Part shown: positions 18,180 through 28,582 of the stretch, piece after piece
How the letters are laid out: each line of letters starts with the position of its first letter
How positions within the stretch are numbered: position 1 is the first letter of the stretch
DNA from: Mariprofundus sp. NF
Lineage (GTDB): Bacteria > Pseudomonadota > Zetaproteobacteria > Mariprofundales > Mariprofundaceae
Assembly: GCF_013387455.1 (NCBI RefSeq)
Contig: NZ_VWNC01000003.1
Location: 186,001 to 250,000 of the forward strand
DNA length: 64,000 bases
Direction: 5' to 3'
Position numbers and translations under genes: made by a program
The notes under the pieces: generated by a model
The model's input: only the letters and a program-made list of their open reading frames with translations
Databases searched by the model: none
Told to the model about the DNA's origin: nothing

Positions 18180-19850
18180 TTACACCAGCTTCTTGTATTT
18201 CATACGGTGTGGCTGCGTGGCATCTTCACCAAGGCGCTTCTTCTTATCTGCCTCATACTCTTCGAAGTTACCCTCAAACCACTCCACATGCCCCTCATCT
18301 TCAAAGGCGAGCATATGGGTAGCGATACGGTCCAGAAACCAGCGGTCATGTGAGATGACAATCGCACAGCCTGCGAAATCGAGCAGCGCCTCTTCCAGCG
18401 CACGCAGCGTTTCAACATCGAGATCATTGGTCGGCTCATCGAGCATCAATACATTGCCACCCTCTTTAAGCATCTTGGCCAGATGCACACGGTTACGCTC
18501 ACCACCGGAGAGCAGGCCGATCTTCTTCTGCTGATCACCACCCTTAAAGTTAAAACGACCACAATAAGCACGGCTCGGCACCTCTACCTTGCCCAGATAC
18601 ATCGAATCAGTTCCGCCAGAGATCTCTTCCCATACGGTTTTGTCGTCATCCAGTGCATCACGCGACTGATCCACATAAGAGGCTTTAACCGTTTCTCCGA
18701 CAATCAGTTCACCGGAGTCAGGTTTCTCCTGACCAGTGAGCATGCGAAACAGGGTTGTTTTACCGGCACCATTGGCACCGATAATGCCGACGATTCCACC
18801 GCGTGGCAGATCAAAGTTCAGATTCTCAACCAGCAACCGGTCACCGAATCCTTTACTGACATTTTTAGCCTGGAATACGATATCACCCAGACGCTCACCG
18901 GATGGAATAAAGATCTGTTTGGTGGCGTTGCGCTCCTGTGTCTCGCGACTGGAGAGATCATCAAAGGCTTTCAGACGCGCTTTGGATTTGGCATGACGCC
19001 CTTTGGTGCCGGCACGTACCCACTCCAGCTCCTGTTTCATCGCTTTCTGACGTGATGACTCCTGCTTCTCCTCTACCGCCAGACGTTTCTCTTTCTGCTC
19101 CAGCCAGCCTGAGTAGTTACCCTCAAACGGAATGCCGCGACCACGATCAAGCTCGAGAATCCAGCCCGCCACATTATCAAGGAAGTATCGGTCATGGGTT
19201 ACCGCTACAACGGTACCCGGATAGTCGTGCAGGAATCGCTCCAGCCAGGCCACCGACTCAGCATCGAGATGGTTGGTCGGCTCATCGAGCAGCAGCATAT
19301 CGGGGTTGGAGAGCAGCAGTTTACACAGGGCAACGCGGCGACGCTCACCACCGGAGAGTTTGGTTACATCCGCATCCCACTCAGGCAGACGCAGCGCATC
19401 TGCAGCGACATCAAGTTTACGATCAAGGTTATGGCCGTCACCTGATTCAATAAAGGCCTCAAGTTTGGCCTGCTTGGCAGCAATAGCATCAAAATCAGCA
19501 TCGGGATCGGCATAAGCCGCATAGACTGCATCAAGCTCGGCCAGTGCATCCTTCATCGGCTGCACCGCCTCCTCAACATTACCACGCACATCTTTAGTCT
19601 CATCAAGCTCAGGTTCCTGCGAGAGGTAACCGATACGAATACCCGGAGCCGGACGCGCTTCACCGAGAATCTCGGTATCGAGCCCCGCCATAATCTTCAG
19701 CAGTGTCGATTTACCGGAACCGTTAAGACCCAATACGCCGATCTTGGCACCGGGCAGAAAAGAGAGGTAGATGTCTTTAAGAATCTCCTTCTTATTGGCA
19801 ACAACCTTGCCAACGCCCTGCATGGAATAGATATACTGATAATCAGCCAT
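18180..19850 (-). CDS. ettA: Energy-dependent translational throttle protein EttA
   Basis: A 556-residue ABC-F ATPase that binds the ribosomal E site and gates translation by ATP level. Two ABC cassettes are visible, each with Walker A ([12 protein letters not shown] and [12 protein letters not shown]), a signature (LSGGERRRV and LSGGERNRV) and Walker B ([11 protein letters not shown] and [11 protein letters not shown]), separated by the charged linker that carries the P-site tRNA interaction motif. Length matches E. coli EttA (555). The start is ATG 19850, with GGAG upstream; the longer frame to 19910 is not conserved. Confidence 0.96.
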   Translation of the reverse strand: MADYQYIYSMQGVGKVVANKKEILKDIYLSFLPGAKIGVLGLNGSGKSTLLKIMAGLDTEILGEARPAPGIRIGYLSQEPELDETKDVRGNVEEAVQPMKDALAELDAVYAAYADPDADFDAIAAKQAKLEAFIESGDGHNLDRKLDVAADALRLPEWDADVTKLSGGERRRVALCKLLLSNPDMLLLDEPTNHLDAESVAWLERFLHDYPGTVVAVTHDRYFLDNVAGWILELDRGRGIPFEGNYSGWLEQKEKRLAVEEKQESSRQKAMKQELEWVRAGTKGRHAKSKARLKAFDDLSSRETQERNATKQIFIPSGERLGDIVFQAKNVSKGFGDRLLVENLNFDLPRGGIVGIIGANGAGKTTLFRMLTGQEKPDSGELIVGETVKASYVDQSRDALDDDKTVWEEISGGTDSMYLGKVEVPSRAYCGRFNFKGGDQQKKIGLLSGGERNRVHLAKMLKEGGNVLMLDEPTNDLDVETLRALEEALLDFAGCAIVISHDRWFLDRIATHMLAFEDEGHVEWFEGNFEEYEADKKKRLGEDATQPHRMKYKKLV

Positions 19851-20022
19851 TATTAAATCTCCGGATAAAAATGTGTCTGCGCAGGATATGACTAAAGCCA
19901 AACGATTCAAGCTGGCGTATCAAATTGAGAAAAAATGCAAATACCCAAGGCAGTATAATTGCCTATAGCTCGCAATCGATTTTAATTAATACACTGCCCC
20001 CGATTTGCGGAGAAACAGATAT

Positions 20023-22323
20023 TCATTCTACGGATTGAAGTTGATCTCGACCGTTTTCCTTCGAGTTATAAAGCGATTTATCAACATTTCTTAATGTGCT
20101 CTGCAAGGATTCCTCTTTAGAAAAAGCCCCTACACCTGCGCTAAGGGTGATCTTTCCAACAATAGGAAACGAATGGTTTCTAACTTTTTGGAGCACTTTA
20201 TCAGCAAGACTTTTAGCAGCGGTGATACCTGTATTTGGACAAACAATCAGGAACTCCTCCCCTCCCCATCTTCCTACACAATCGGTAATTCTGACGTTTT
20301 GTTTAATAACATGGGCCAGTTCGACCAACACCGAATCACCCACCATATGTCCATAGGTATCATTGATGGTTTTAAACAGATCTATATCCATAAGAATAAT
20401 GGACGATTCAACGCCATAGCGATCCAGACTCGCCTTATTCAGCAGTAACATTTCATCCGTTTTCACTCGATTATAGAGACCTGTCAATTTATCCGTCACA
20501 GATAAAGTCTCAAGCTCTGAATTTAACATTCTTAATTTTGAGTAGTGATAAAAGAAGGCAACGGTCAAAACAAACAACACCGCCAAGATCTTCCAAAGAA
20601 GACTATAATCAAAAGCTACTTCTTGCTTAATAGATACCCATTTATTGAAGATGGCTTGCAACTCCACCTCACTGATATTACTCACCAAAACCTCAAAAAC
20701 ATCTCGAAGCTGCGGCTGATCACTGCGGGTTCCGATAGCCAGCTTCACGCCTTCATCAAGGCGTGAAGAGACCTTAAGAACACCGGTAAAATCTTTCTGT
20801 ATTGAATTGGCTATAACCATTAAATTATCGATATATCCAAACAGCTCACCACTTTCAACGCGCCTCAGGCCATCTGAAATCGAATCAACATCAATAATGT
20901 TAATGCTATCAAATTTAGCCCTAAGTGTTTCAGCGATCGCATAACCTTTAACAATTCCAAGTTTCTTATCCTTCACTTCATCGATATTACTGATAAAAAA
21001 TGTATCTGTTTTTGTGGCCATGACGATGGGAAGGTCAATATATGCCGATGTGAAATCCATGAATTTTTCACGCTCGGGTGTCGATGAGGCCAGAGAAAAA
21101 ATATCACATTCACGTTTTTCTGCTTTGGCGATCGATTCTTGCCAGCTCTGCGTTTCAACCAAACGGACAGGAACAGGAAGATGTTTCTCAAAAGTGGCAA
21201 AGACATCCGCAGCAATTCCAATATGCTTTCCGTCGTGGATACTCTCAAATGGCATCCAATCAGGATCAACACACATGGTGATCTCCTTCTTTTCTTGCAG
21301 GTATAGCTTCTGCTTGTCCGTGAACTTTACACCAAGGCCAAATTTACGAAGAGCTTCCTCAAACATAAAATCACCCAGCTCCTGATCCTGTTGTAACAAT
21401 CCACTATACTGGAGTTGATCCACCGCCCGTAAGCTCAAATCTTTATTGGTTGCTCCAATTTCAAAAAAATCCAGAAGCATCATCTCTCTGGTAACTTTGG
21501 CTTCAAATTGCAGAGCCTCTAAACTTTTTCGTTTTGAGTATTTATCGAAAATAACTGAAATAGTTTCATCGGGATGGGAAAGGGCATAATTCCAACCTCG
21601 GTTGGAAGCATCAATAAATTTCTGCGTTCTATCCGGGTGATTTAATGCTTCAGAGTATGAGGTGAACACATTGACTGCACTCATCACGAAACCATAGTCA
21701 GCAGGGTCAATGATGTTGTACTCGATATGTTGCCGATTCAGTTCATAAAGTTGATTTGTCCTGAATACAGTCACTGCATCGACCTTATGCTGAATGAAAT
21801 CATTCATATCAAAGGTATGATCTTTGAATACCGTGTTTTTTCTATTTACAAAAAAATGATTCAGCATCAAAGCCAATGAGCTATATTTTAATTCATTGCT
21901 GGTACCCATGATTGTCTTGCCGATAAGATCATTGGGAGAATCAATCTCTTTGGATGCAACAATAACAAGGGGTGACTGCTGAAAATATGTCGCCAACAGG
22001 ATAATGGGTTCAAGTTTTCCATTATTGATGACAACACTAGAATTATGAATGCCATAATTGGCTTTTTGTGAAAGCACATTCTCAACCGGATCATCACCTG
22101 TCTCGTATTCGCGCAGTTCCACATCAAGACCAACATCACTATAGAACCCTTTTTCTCTGGCCATAATAAAACCGGCATATTCGAACTGATACTTCCACTC
22201 AAGCTGTAATGAAACTTTTTCCAGAGGCAGTGCTGACCCAATCATCGGAGAGAAAAAAATAAACATGATCAGTAAGCATGTCGCGCAAACGATATTCTTT
22301 TGGATGCGTAGAAAATTCATCAT
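20023..22323 (-). CDS. Diguanylate cyclase with two periplasmic binding domains
   Basis: A 766-residue protein with an N-terminal signal or anchor helix, an NMT1/THI5-like binding domain (about 35-265; LEWKYQFEYAGFIMAREKGF), a second SBP_bac_3-like domain (about 344-565; MCVDPDWMPFE, SSTPEREKFMDFTSAY), a membrane helix (about 578-596) and a GGDEF domain. The active site GGEEF is at 687-691 and an RxxD inhibitory site is at 678-681, so it should make c-di-GMP with product inhibition. It probably senses two small ligands. The gene is visibly richer in A+T than its neighbours, with many AAA/TTT and ATT codons, and stands alone, so it may have been acquired. Confidence 0.92.
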   Translation of the reverse strand: MMNFLRIQKNIVCATCLLIMFIFFSPMIGSALPLEKVSLQLEWKYQFEYAGFIMAREKGFYSDVGLDVELREYETGDDPVENVLSQKANYGIHNSSVVINNGKLEPIILLATYFQQSPLVIVASKEIDSPNDLIGKTIMGTSNELKYSSLALMLNHFFVNRKNTVFKDHTFDMNDFIQHKVDAVTVFRTNQLYELNRQHIEYNIIDPADYGFVMSAVNVFTSYSEALNHPDRTQKFIDASNRGWNYALSHPDETISVIFDKYSKRKSLEALQFEAKVTREMMLLDFFEIGATNKDLSLRAVDQLQYSGLLQQDQELGDFMFEEALRKFGLGVKFTDKQKLYLQEKKEITMCVDPDWMPFESIHDGKHIGIAADVFATFEKHLPVPVRLVETQSWQESIAKAEKRECDIFSLASSTPEREKFMDFTSAYIDLPIVMATKTDTFFISNIDEVKDKKLGIVKGYAIAETLRAKFDSINIIDVDSISDGLRRVESGELFGYIDNLMVIANSIQKDFTGVLKVSSRLDEGVKLAIGTRSDQPQLRDVFEVLVSNISEVELQAIFNKWVSIKQEVAFDYSLLWKILAVLFVLTVAFFYHYSKLRMLNSELETLSVTDKLTGLYNRVKTDEMLLLNKASLDRYGVESSIILMDIDLFKTINDTYGHMVGDSVLVELAHVIKQNVRITDCVGRWGGEEFLIVCPNTGITAAKSLADKVLQKVRNHSFPIVGKITLSAGVGAFSKEESLQSTLRNVDKSLYNSKENGRDQLQSVE

Positions 22324-22434
22324 GAAACCGCCGCCCTATTTTCTGTTTACTGAAATCATCATACTTCTATCGGTAGAGGGTTCACTGAATGAAGTCTTAC
22401 AATGACGAAAGAAGTCTTCTGATAACAGTATAGT

Positions 22435-23373
22435 TTATTTTTGGATGAGTTGCTTCCAATTCTCCGGCCAGTCAGCTTTGAACTCAAGAGACTTACCTGT
22501 AATCGGATGATCAAAACGCAGGCGCCAGGCGTGCAGCATGAGGCCACGGCCGCCGAGGGATTTGTAGGCGGTGAGTTCATCCTTTTCGGCATATTTGCCA
22601 TCACCAAGAATGGCGTGCCCCTCATTCTGTAGCTGCACACGTAGCTGATGGGTGCGGCCACTATGGGGGTTGAGTGCTACCATAGCGTAGTCCAATCCAC
22701 CGCGATGAAAGTGCTTCATCACCTGATAATCGGTGACCGACTCTTTGCCCTCTTCTGAATCAATCACCATGCGCTCACCACCGCGCACGATGCCTTTGGC
22801 GAGTTTTGAACTCATGCGCCCGGCATGGGCGAAAGGGAAACCGGCAATCAGGGCAAAGTAGGTTTTCTGCATATCGCGTTCGCGAAATGACTCGGTGAGT
22901 TTGCGCAGTGCCTCCAGATTCTTGGCCATCAGCAAGACACCGGAGGTGTCACGATCAAGACGGTGGGCAAGCCTGAGATCAACCAGTCCTCGCTGTTCTT
23001 TGAGCGCTTCGATCAGCCCTGCATCGTGACCGGAACCGCCGTGCACCACTAAACCTGCCGGTTTGTTCACGACCAGCAGCCACTCATCCTCGAAAAGGAT
23101 CGGCAACTGCTCCACTTTTCTGAGCAACGATGTCGGTATTTGCGTCTCATCCTGAGGTTCGGGTTCGCGCAGACTGACCGGCAAAAAGATGAGATCACCA
23201 CAACTTACGCGGGATTCGGGTTTCACCCTTTTTTTGTTTACACGCACATTGCCCTTGCGAATCAATCGCAAAATCAGTGAGCGCTGGCCCGGTCCGAGGT
23301 GGCGAATGAGTACCCGATCAAGGCGACTTCCATCTTCATTCTGGTCTATTGTTAACATGCCGTTTTCGTGCAT
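22435..23373 (-). CDS. rluC: 23S rRNA pseudouridine synthase RluC
   Basis: A 312-residue S4-domain pseudouridine synthase of the RluA family. The S4 domain is at about 5-65 (SRLDRVLIRHLG, GNVRVNKKRV), and the catalytic Asp is in HRLDRDTSGVLLMAKN. The R-TH-L-RVQL motif of the family is also present. RluC modifies helices of 23S rRNA. The gene is divergent from rne, the same arrangement as in E. coli, which supports RluC over other members. The start at ATG 23373 is preferred; TTG 23385 or ATG 23358 are possible. Confidence 0.9.
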   Translation of the reverse strand: MHENGMLTIDQNEDGSRLDRVLIRHLGPGQRSLILRLIRKGNVRVNKKRVKPESRVSCGDLIFLPVSLREPEPQDETQIPTSLLRKVEQLPILFEDEWLLVVNKPAGLVVHGGSGHDAGLIEALKEQRGLVDLRLAHRLDRDTSGVLLMAKNLEALRKLTESFRERDMQKTYFALIAGFPFAHAGRMSSKLAKGIVRGGERMVIDSEEGKESVTDYQVMKHFHRGGLDYAMVALNPHSGRTHQLRVQLQNEGHAILGDGKYAEKDELTAYKSLGGRGLMLHAWRLRFDHPITGKSLEFKADWPENWKQLIQK

Positions 23374-23385
23374 TTTTGTTGCCAA

Positions 23386-23821
23386 ACCGCCTTTGGGCTA
23401 TAGAGTCGCATCGGTATGCAGCGAGCTCCGTGTTATCCTGCATCACACGATAATCACCAACGCACAGGCAATAGTAGTGATTTGTACTCGGGAATCCCAG
23501 CCTCCGACATAAGTAGATGGCAGGGTTACTTTTTTTTCCGGTATTGTTCTGAGCGTATCGATGTCATGTGATCGTTTGCCAACGTTGAGCCTGCATAAAT
23601 AAAAGAAAGTGTTTGAAAGACTTTAAGCTTACCAACCCGAATTAGCGCGGCTGGAAGCGAACATAGATGTGACTGAATAGTCCATAATTATCAATAACTG
23701 TATGGGATTTTTCTATCTTAGGCAGTGTGACTATTCGGCCTTTTGGCAGAGCTGTTCTATGCAACCGGTCTGCCACCGATCTGTAATTCAGAGGTCTCTC
23801 AAACGCCAAAAGGATGATGGC
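23386..23821 (+). promoter_or_regulatory. Intergenic region rluC-rne with long rne leader
   Basis: A 436-base non-coding gap between divergent genes. The reading frame of rne extends back to 23702, but conserved RNase E sequence only begins after 23822, so the upstream part is probably leader. CCTTTTGGC at 23739-23747 is the exact reverse complement of GCCAAAAGG at 23805-23813, the segment that includes the rne Shine-Dalgarno. Between them a smaller hairpin CGGT/ACCG is possible. No convincing -35/-10 pair was found. Confidence 0.5.
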
Positions 23822-26089
23822 GTGACTGCACCAAAAAAACTCATGCTCATCAATGCAAACCACGACGAAGAGAGTCGTGTTGCCATTGTTGAGGACGGCT
23901 ACCTGCACGAACTGGATATCGAATGTGCCAGCAAAGCCCTGACCAAAAGTAATATCTACAAGGGTAAAATCACCAAAGTCGAGGCGAGCCTGCAGGCTGC
24001 CTTTGTCGAATACGGCTCCAATCGACAGGGTTTCCTCTCTCTTAATGAGATTCACCCCGACTACTGGAAAGATGGTGTCGATAAATCGGCCAACCCTCGC
24101 AACCTCTCGATTCAGGATATCCTGCAACCGAAACAGGAGATTCTGGTTCAGGTTGTAAAAGAGGAGCGTGGCAATAAAGGCGCCGCACTGACTACCCAGA
24201 TCTCTCTGGCCGGTCGCTATCTGGTTTTAAGCCCCAACACCACACGTGGCGGTATTTCACGCAAGCTCTCAGATGAAGAGCGTCGCTCGATGAAAGAGAT
24301 TCTCTCGCAACTGGAAGTGCCGGATAACATGGGACTGATCATCCGCACTGCCGGTAAAGATCAGAACCTTGAAGCGCTACAGCGTGACTACAGCTACCTG
24401 CGCCGCCTCTGGGATGAGATTCGCATCAAGAGTGAAACCACCCCATCCCCTGCCCTGATCTACCTTGAGGGTGATCTGGCAACGCGCGCAATTCGTGACC
24501 ACTTCTCCGATGATGTACAGGAGATCTGGGTTGATAATCATGAGGTCTACACCCACACCAAGGCGTTTGTACACGCTGTGCTACCGGGTAAAGAGAAGCT
24601 GGTTAAACTCTATCGCGGCAAAGTACCACTGTTCCGCAACTACAGCATCGAATCGCAATGTGAAGAGATTCATGAGCGTGAAATCCGTCTGCCATCCGGC
24701 GGCTCGATTGTACTTGATCCGACCGAAGCGTTGACCTCAATCGATATCAACTCCTCACGTGCCACCAAAGGCAAACATATCGATGATACCGCTCTGGCCA
24801 TCAATCTGGAGGCGGCTGAAGAGATCGCCCGCCAGCTGCGTATCCGTGATATCGGCGGCCTGATCGTGATCGACTTTATCGATATGGCCAGTCGCAAACA
24901 TGGCCAACAGGTTGAAGAGCTACTGCGCAAGGCGTGTAAAACCGATAAAGCACGCATCCAGTTTGCCCGCATCTCCCGTTTCGGTCTCCTTGAGATGAGT
25001 CGTCAGCGTTTGCATCCATCGGTACGCGAATCCACCACAGAACCCTGCCCTCGCTGTCAGGGTCGCGGTTCTATCCGCACGGTTGAATCGATGGCGCTGC
25101 AGATGCTCACACGTATGGAAGATTGGGCAGAGGCAGGTAAGAAACCGACCCTGATCGTGCAGGTACCATCGGATACCGGCGAGTACCTGATGAACAACAA
25201 ACGCGCCAACATCGCCCGCATCGAAGAGGTCAATGAAGTTCAGATCACCCTGCAGATCAGGCCTGATCTCGATATCCCTCACTACCGCATTGAGCGCCAG
25301 TGGAGCGAAAATAATCAGCAGCGTGTTGAAGTGCTTGAAGACACCAGCAAAAAGATCAAACCGCCACGCTCAGGTCGCAAGCTTAAACCTGTGAAACCGG
25401 TTGTAGGCATTCCAACGCCTCCGCCGCCTGAACCTGAAGTGAAGAAAGATGGTCCTCTGAAAACGTTGATCAACATGCTCACCGGTGCCAGTCGTAAAGA
25501 GAGGCTGCAGAAAGAGGCAGCAGAAGAAGAGCTTCGCCTGAAGAAGGAGGCGGCTGCCAACAGTCGCAAACGCCGTAGCAGTGGCAGTGGCAACAGAAGT
25601 CGCCGTCGCCCTGCCGGCAACAGTGCGGCAAAAGCAGCTGAAGATAGCGCTGCAGTTCACAGCGATCAGCCACGCAGTGAAACGCAGAGGCCTAAACGCA
25701 AACGTAAGCCCAAGCCTAAGGTGGAGAAATCTGAAACTGCCCAAACTGAAACTGTTCAGGCTGAGGCTGGTGACAATGGTGAAACCTCTGAGGCTAAACC
25801 ACGCAGGCGCAGACGCCGTCGCCGTCGCCCTTCCGGCAACAGAGATGGCGCTCCAGTGCAGAGCCAGGAGAACAACCAGAATGGTGGTGGTGAGAGTAGT
25901 GCAGCACCTGCCACTCAGAATGATGACCAGAAACCGGCCCGAACAAGGAGATCGGCTAAGGTGAAGAGCCCTGACACTGCTGCCCCTCAGGAGAGCCAGC
26001 CACAAGCTTCTGCTCCTCAGGAAAGCCAGTCGCAAGCTGCAGTTCAGCAGGAGAAGAAGCCTGAAGCTGCTGCGTCTCAGGGCGAGTGA
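23822..26089 (+). CDS. rne: Ribonuclease E
   Basis: A 755-residue endoribonuclease of mRNA decay and rRNA processing. The N-terminal catalytic half has an S1 domain (starting NIYKGKITKVEASLQAAFVE), the RNase H-like and DNase I-like parts with catalytic Asp in SIDINSSRATKG and VIDFIDM, and the zinc-link CPRCQGRG. The C-terminal 250 residues are disordered, with Arg-rich RNA-binding tracts (around SRRRPAG and an uninterrupted run of nine Arg) and Gln/Pro/Ala-rich ends, longer than RNase G. GTG 23822 with AAAAGGA upstream is the best start. The gene is coupled to rluD by a GTGA overlap. Confidence 0.95.
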   Translation: MTAPKKLMLINANHDEESRVAIVEDGYLHELDIECASKALTKSNIYKGKITKVEASLQAAFVEYGSNRQGFLSLNEIHPDYWKDGVDKSANPRNLSIQDILQPKQEILVQVVKEERGNKGAALTTQISLAGRYLVLSPNTTRGGISRKLSDEERRSMKEILSQLEVPDNMGLIIRTAGKDQNLEALQRDYSYLRRLWDEIRIKSETTPSPALIYLEGDLATRAIRDHFSDDVQEIWVDNHEVYTHTKAFVHAVLPGKEKLVKLYRGKVPLFRNYSIESQCEEIHEREIRLPSGGSIVLDPTEALTSIDINSSRATKGKHIDDTALAINLEAAEEIARQLRIRDIGGLIVIDFIDMASRKHGQQVEELLRKACKTDKARIQFARISRFGLLEMSRQRLHPSVRESTTEPCPRCQGRGSIRTVESMALQMLTRMEDWAEAGKKPTLIVQVPSDTGEYLMNNKRANIARIEEVNEVQITLQIRPDLDIPHYRIERQWSENNQQRVEVLEDTSKKIKPPRSGRKLKPVKPVVGIPTPPPPEPEVKKDGPLKTLINMLTGASRKERLQKEAAEEELRLKKEAAANSRKRRSSGSGNRSRRRPAGNSAAKAAEDSAAVHSDQPRSETQRPKRKRKPKPKVEKSETAQTETVQAEAGDNGETSEAKPRRRRRRRRRPSGNRDGAPVQSQENNQNGGGESSAAPATQNDDQKPARTRRSAKVKSPDTAAPQESQPQASAPQESQSQAAVQQEKKPEAAASQGE

Positions 26090-27060
26090 GCAACACCGGC
26101 TCACCCGAACCACTGATTATCACGGTAGAACGTGATCAGGATGGTAAACGTGTCGATGCGATTCTGGCTTCAGGTAGTGAACTGAGCCGGAATCACATCC
26201 AGCAACTGCTTAAGGATGGATGCATCATCGATGCATCCGGAACAGCAATCACCCAACCTTCACGACGTGTTCTGGAGGGTGACTGCTTCACCATCAATCT
26301 GCCGCCTGTGCAGCCGCTGGAACTGAGTGCGGAAGATATTCCTCTGGATATCCTCTTTGAGGATGAACATCTGCTGGTGATCAATAAAGCGGCGGGCATG
26401 GTTGTGCACCCCTCTCACGGCCATGATCATGGTACGCTTGTGCATGCCCTGCTGCACCACTGCTCCGATCTGCCCGGCATCAATGGTAAAGAGCGGCCCG
26501 GCATCGTGCACAGACTGGATAAGGATACCTCCGGCAGCCTGCTGGTGGCTAAAACAGAAATCGCGCACCGCCGACTCACCGAGATGTTTGCCGCCCACGA
26601 TCTGGACCGCCAATACGTAGCATGGTGTCGCGGAACAACGAACTGGCGCGTTAAACGCATTGAGCTGCCACTGGGCAGACATCCTCAGCAGCGCCAGAAG
26701 ATGGCTGTAGTCCTGGCTGGCCGCGAGGCGATCACCGATGCCACTGTGGAACATCTCTACGGCCCCTTTTCTCAGATGCGTCTGCAGCTGCATACCGGCA
26801 GAACCCATCAGATTCGTGTGCATCTTACCCACGAAAAACTACCCATTCTCGGAGATCCTGTTTACGGGCGCAGCTTCAATCCCGGCTCAAATATACCTGA
26901 ACCGACACGTAGCCTGATCCGTGCACTGACCAGACAGGCACTGCATGCCGAGTTACTCGCTTTCACTCACCCTATCACCGGCGAGCCGATGCATATCACA
27001 GCACCACTTCCCGATGATCTTCGTAAACTTGATAAGGCGATGCGCCAGAACTATGGCTGA
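26086..27060 (+). CDS. rluD: 23S rRNA pseudouridine synthase RluD
   Basis: A 324-residue S4-domain pseudouridine synthase. The catalytic Asp is in HRLDKDTSGSLLVAKT, and the family GRTHQIRVHL motif is present. RluD modifies helix 69 of 23S rRNA. Adjacency to pgeF (yfiH) and bamD, as in E. coli, favours RluD over RluC. It starts at GTG 26086 inside the rne stop (GTGA) and overlaps the next gene by eight bases. Confidence 0.9.
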   Translation: MSNTGSPEPLIITVERDQDGKRVDAILASGSELSRNHIQQLLKDGCIIDASGTAITQPSRRVLEGDCFTINLPPVQPLELSAEDIPLDILFEDEHLLVINKAAGMVVHPSHGHDHGTLVHALLHHCSDLPGINGKERPGIVHRLDKDTSGSLLVAKTEIAHRRLTEMFAAHDLDRQYVAWCRGTTNWRVKRIELPLGRHPQQRQKMAVVLAGREAITDATVEHLYGPFSQMRLQLHTGRTHQIRVHLTHEKLPILGDPVYGRSFNPGSNIPEPTRSLIRALTRQALHAELLAFTHPITGEPMHITAPLPDDLRKLDKAMRQNYG

Positions 27061-27814
27061 GCAGCTGCTTCGCTCTGAACTGTTCAATCAGTTTGGTATC
27101 ACCGCAGTTTTTACACAACGCACGGGTGGTTTCAGTCCACCTCCATTTGGCAGCTTTAATTTCGGCAGCGGCCTTGGCGATGCTGAAGCTAATATTGACA
27201 GCAATCTGAACCATCTCGTTAAAATCGCGGGACTCAATAGCCTGCCACATCAGGTGATACAGGTTCATGGTAGTGAGAGTTACCGCTGCAGTGGCCCCGG
27301 TCAGATGCACCGGCATGAAGCCGATATCCTGATCAGCCAGCAGCCGGGCACAGCCCTTGCTGTACGCACGGCAGATTGCCTGCCAATTCTCTTAGCAGAT
27401 CCGCAAAATGGCATCATCGCTGCGGTGCATGCCGGCTGGCGTGGCACTGCTGCGAGAGTGGTTTGCCGTGCTGTGGATGAGATGATCAAACTTGGTGTAA
27501 CAGCAGAAAATATCATCGCATCACTTGGCCCATGTATAGGCCCATGCTGCTTTAAGATTGGCAGAGATACCGCCGATCTGCTTGCCAGCAGCAGCGCAGG
27601 CGCTGAAAGCTGTATCAGTGATGGCATTGAACCAAATGCGGACATTCAGGCCATCAATCGTCTGCAGCTACTGCAGCGCGGTTTAAACGAGCAAAGAATT
27701 GAGACTTTTTCTGCCTGCACGGCATGTGATTCTGAGCACTACTACTCCTACCGCAGGGATGGCAAAAGCAGCGGCCGTCATCTGGGCGTTGTCGCGCTGC
27801 CATCTACACCGTAA
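27053..27814 (+). CDS. pgeF: YfiH-family protein (peptidoglycan editing factor / multicopper-like)
   Basis: A 253-residue member of the YfiH/LACC1 family, which act as purine-nucleoside enzymes or remove wrongly built peptidoglycan precursors. The zinc site is recognisable: His in IQVHGSES, Cys in RTADCLPILLAD and His in AVHAGWRGTAARV. The start is taken at ATG 27053, overlapping the rluD stop; a longer frame to 26945 would lie inside rluD. Confidence 0.9.
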   Translation: MAEQLLRSELFNQFGITAVFTQRTGGFSPPPFGSFNFGSGLGDAEANIDSNLNHLVKIAGLNSLPHQVIQVHGSESYRCSGPGQMHRHEADILISQQPGTALAVRTADCLPILLADPQNGIIAAVHAGWRGTAARVVCRAVDEMIKLGVTAENIIASLGPCIGPCCFKIGRDTADLLASSSAGAESCISDGIEPNADIQAINRLQLLQRGLNEQRIETFSACTACDSEHYYSYRRDGKSSGRHLGVVALPSTP

Positions 27815-27825
27815 ACTCCGCAGCT

Positions 27826-28563
27826 ATGAATATCCGCCTCTTTAGCCATCTATCGATCATCTCTATGCTGCTCATCTTATCAGGCTGTGCCTCCGACGAA
27901 GCATATGATAAAGCCGGTGCGGAAAAACAGTACGATGCCGCCAAGCAGAAGATTAACCTGGGGCAGTACAATGCCGCAGCCTTTGATCTTGAAAAGTTCA
28001 GTGCAACCTTCCCCTACAGTAGCTATGCAACCAAAGGTGAACTGCTGCGCATCTTCTCCTCCTATCGCGGTGGCGAGTACATTCTCACTGAAACCTTAAG
28101 CAACAGCTTTATTGAACGCCATCCCAAACATAAACATGTCGATTATGCCAAGTATATGCTGGCAATGAGCTTTTACATGCAGCGAACCACCAAAGAGCAT
28201 GATCAGACACACAATAAAAATGCGATTAATAACTTTGATCGACTGATCAAAGAGCACCCGGCCAGCAAATATGCCAAGGATGTAAAACCCCGCATTCAGA
28301 AGTTATACAACACGATTGGCGAACATGAACTGGAAGTCGGAAAATACTATTTTGACCGTGATCGTTATGTCGCTGCGGCCAACCGTTTTCAGAAGGTTGT
28401 TAAAGAGTACCAGACCACCTCGGCTATTGAAGAGTCACTCTACTACCTTGCCGCCTCCTACGCTGAGATGGGGCTGGCAAAAGATGCCCGCCAGATGGCA
28501 ACACTGCTCAGACATAACTATCCCAACAGCAGTTGGAGCAGCAAAGCCGAAGATTTCCTCTGA
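27826..28563 (+). CDS. bamD: Outer membrane assembly lipoprotein BamD
   Basis: A 245-residue lipoprotein with a lipobox LSGC (18-21) followed by five TPR-like repeats (for example AKQKINLGQYNAAAFDLEKF and YYFDRDRYVAAANRFQKVV). BamD is an essential part of the beta-barrel assembly machine. Length is typical of the family. It follows pgeF by 11 bases. Confidence 0.93.
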   Translation: MNIRLFSHLSIISMLLILSGCASDEAYDKAGAEKQYDAAKQKINLGQYNAAAFDLEKFSATFPYSSYATKGELLRIFSSYRGGEYILTETLSNSFIERHPKHKHVDYAKYMLAMSFYMQRTTKEHDQTHNKNAINNFDRLIKEHPASKYAKDVKPRIQKLYNTIGEHELEVGKYYFDRDRYVAAANRFQKVVKEYQTTSAIEESLYYLAASYAEMGLAKDARQMATLLRHNYPNSSWSSKAEDFL

Positions 28564-28582
28564 GTTGATCAGAGCGATATAA

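Noticed and set aside
23702-23821. N-terminal extension of rne from ATG 23702
   Set aside because: The added 40 residues do not resemble the start of RNase E proteins, whereas GTG 23822 with AAAAGGA fits the conserved N-terminus.
25370-26113. 247-residue Leu/Ser/Arg-rich frame opposite the 3' part of rne
   Set aside because: It is antisense to the low-complexity C-terminus of RNase E; its composition is explained by that, and it has no ribosome binding site.
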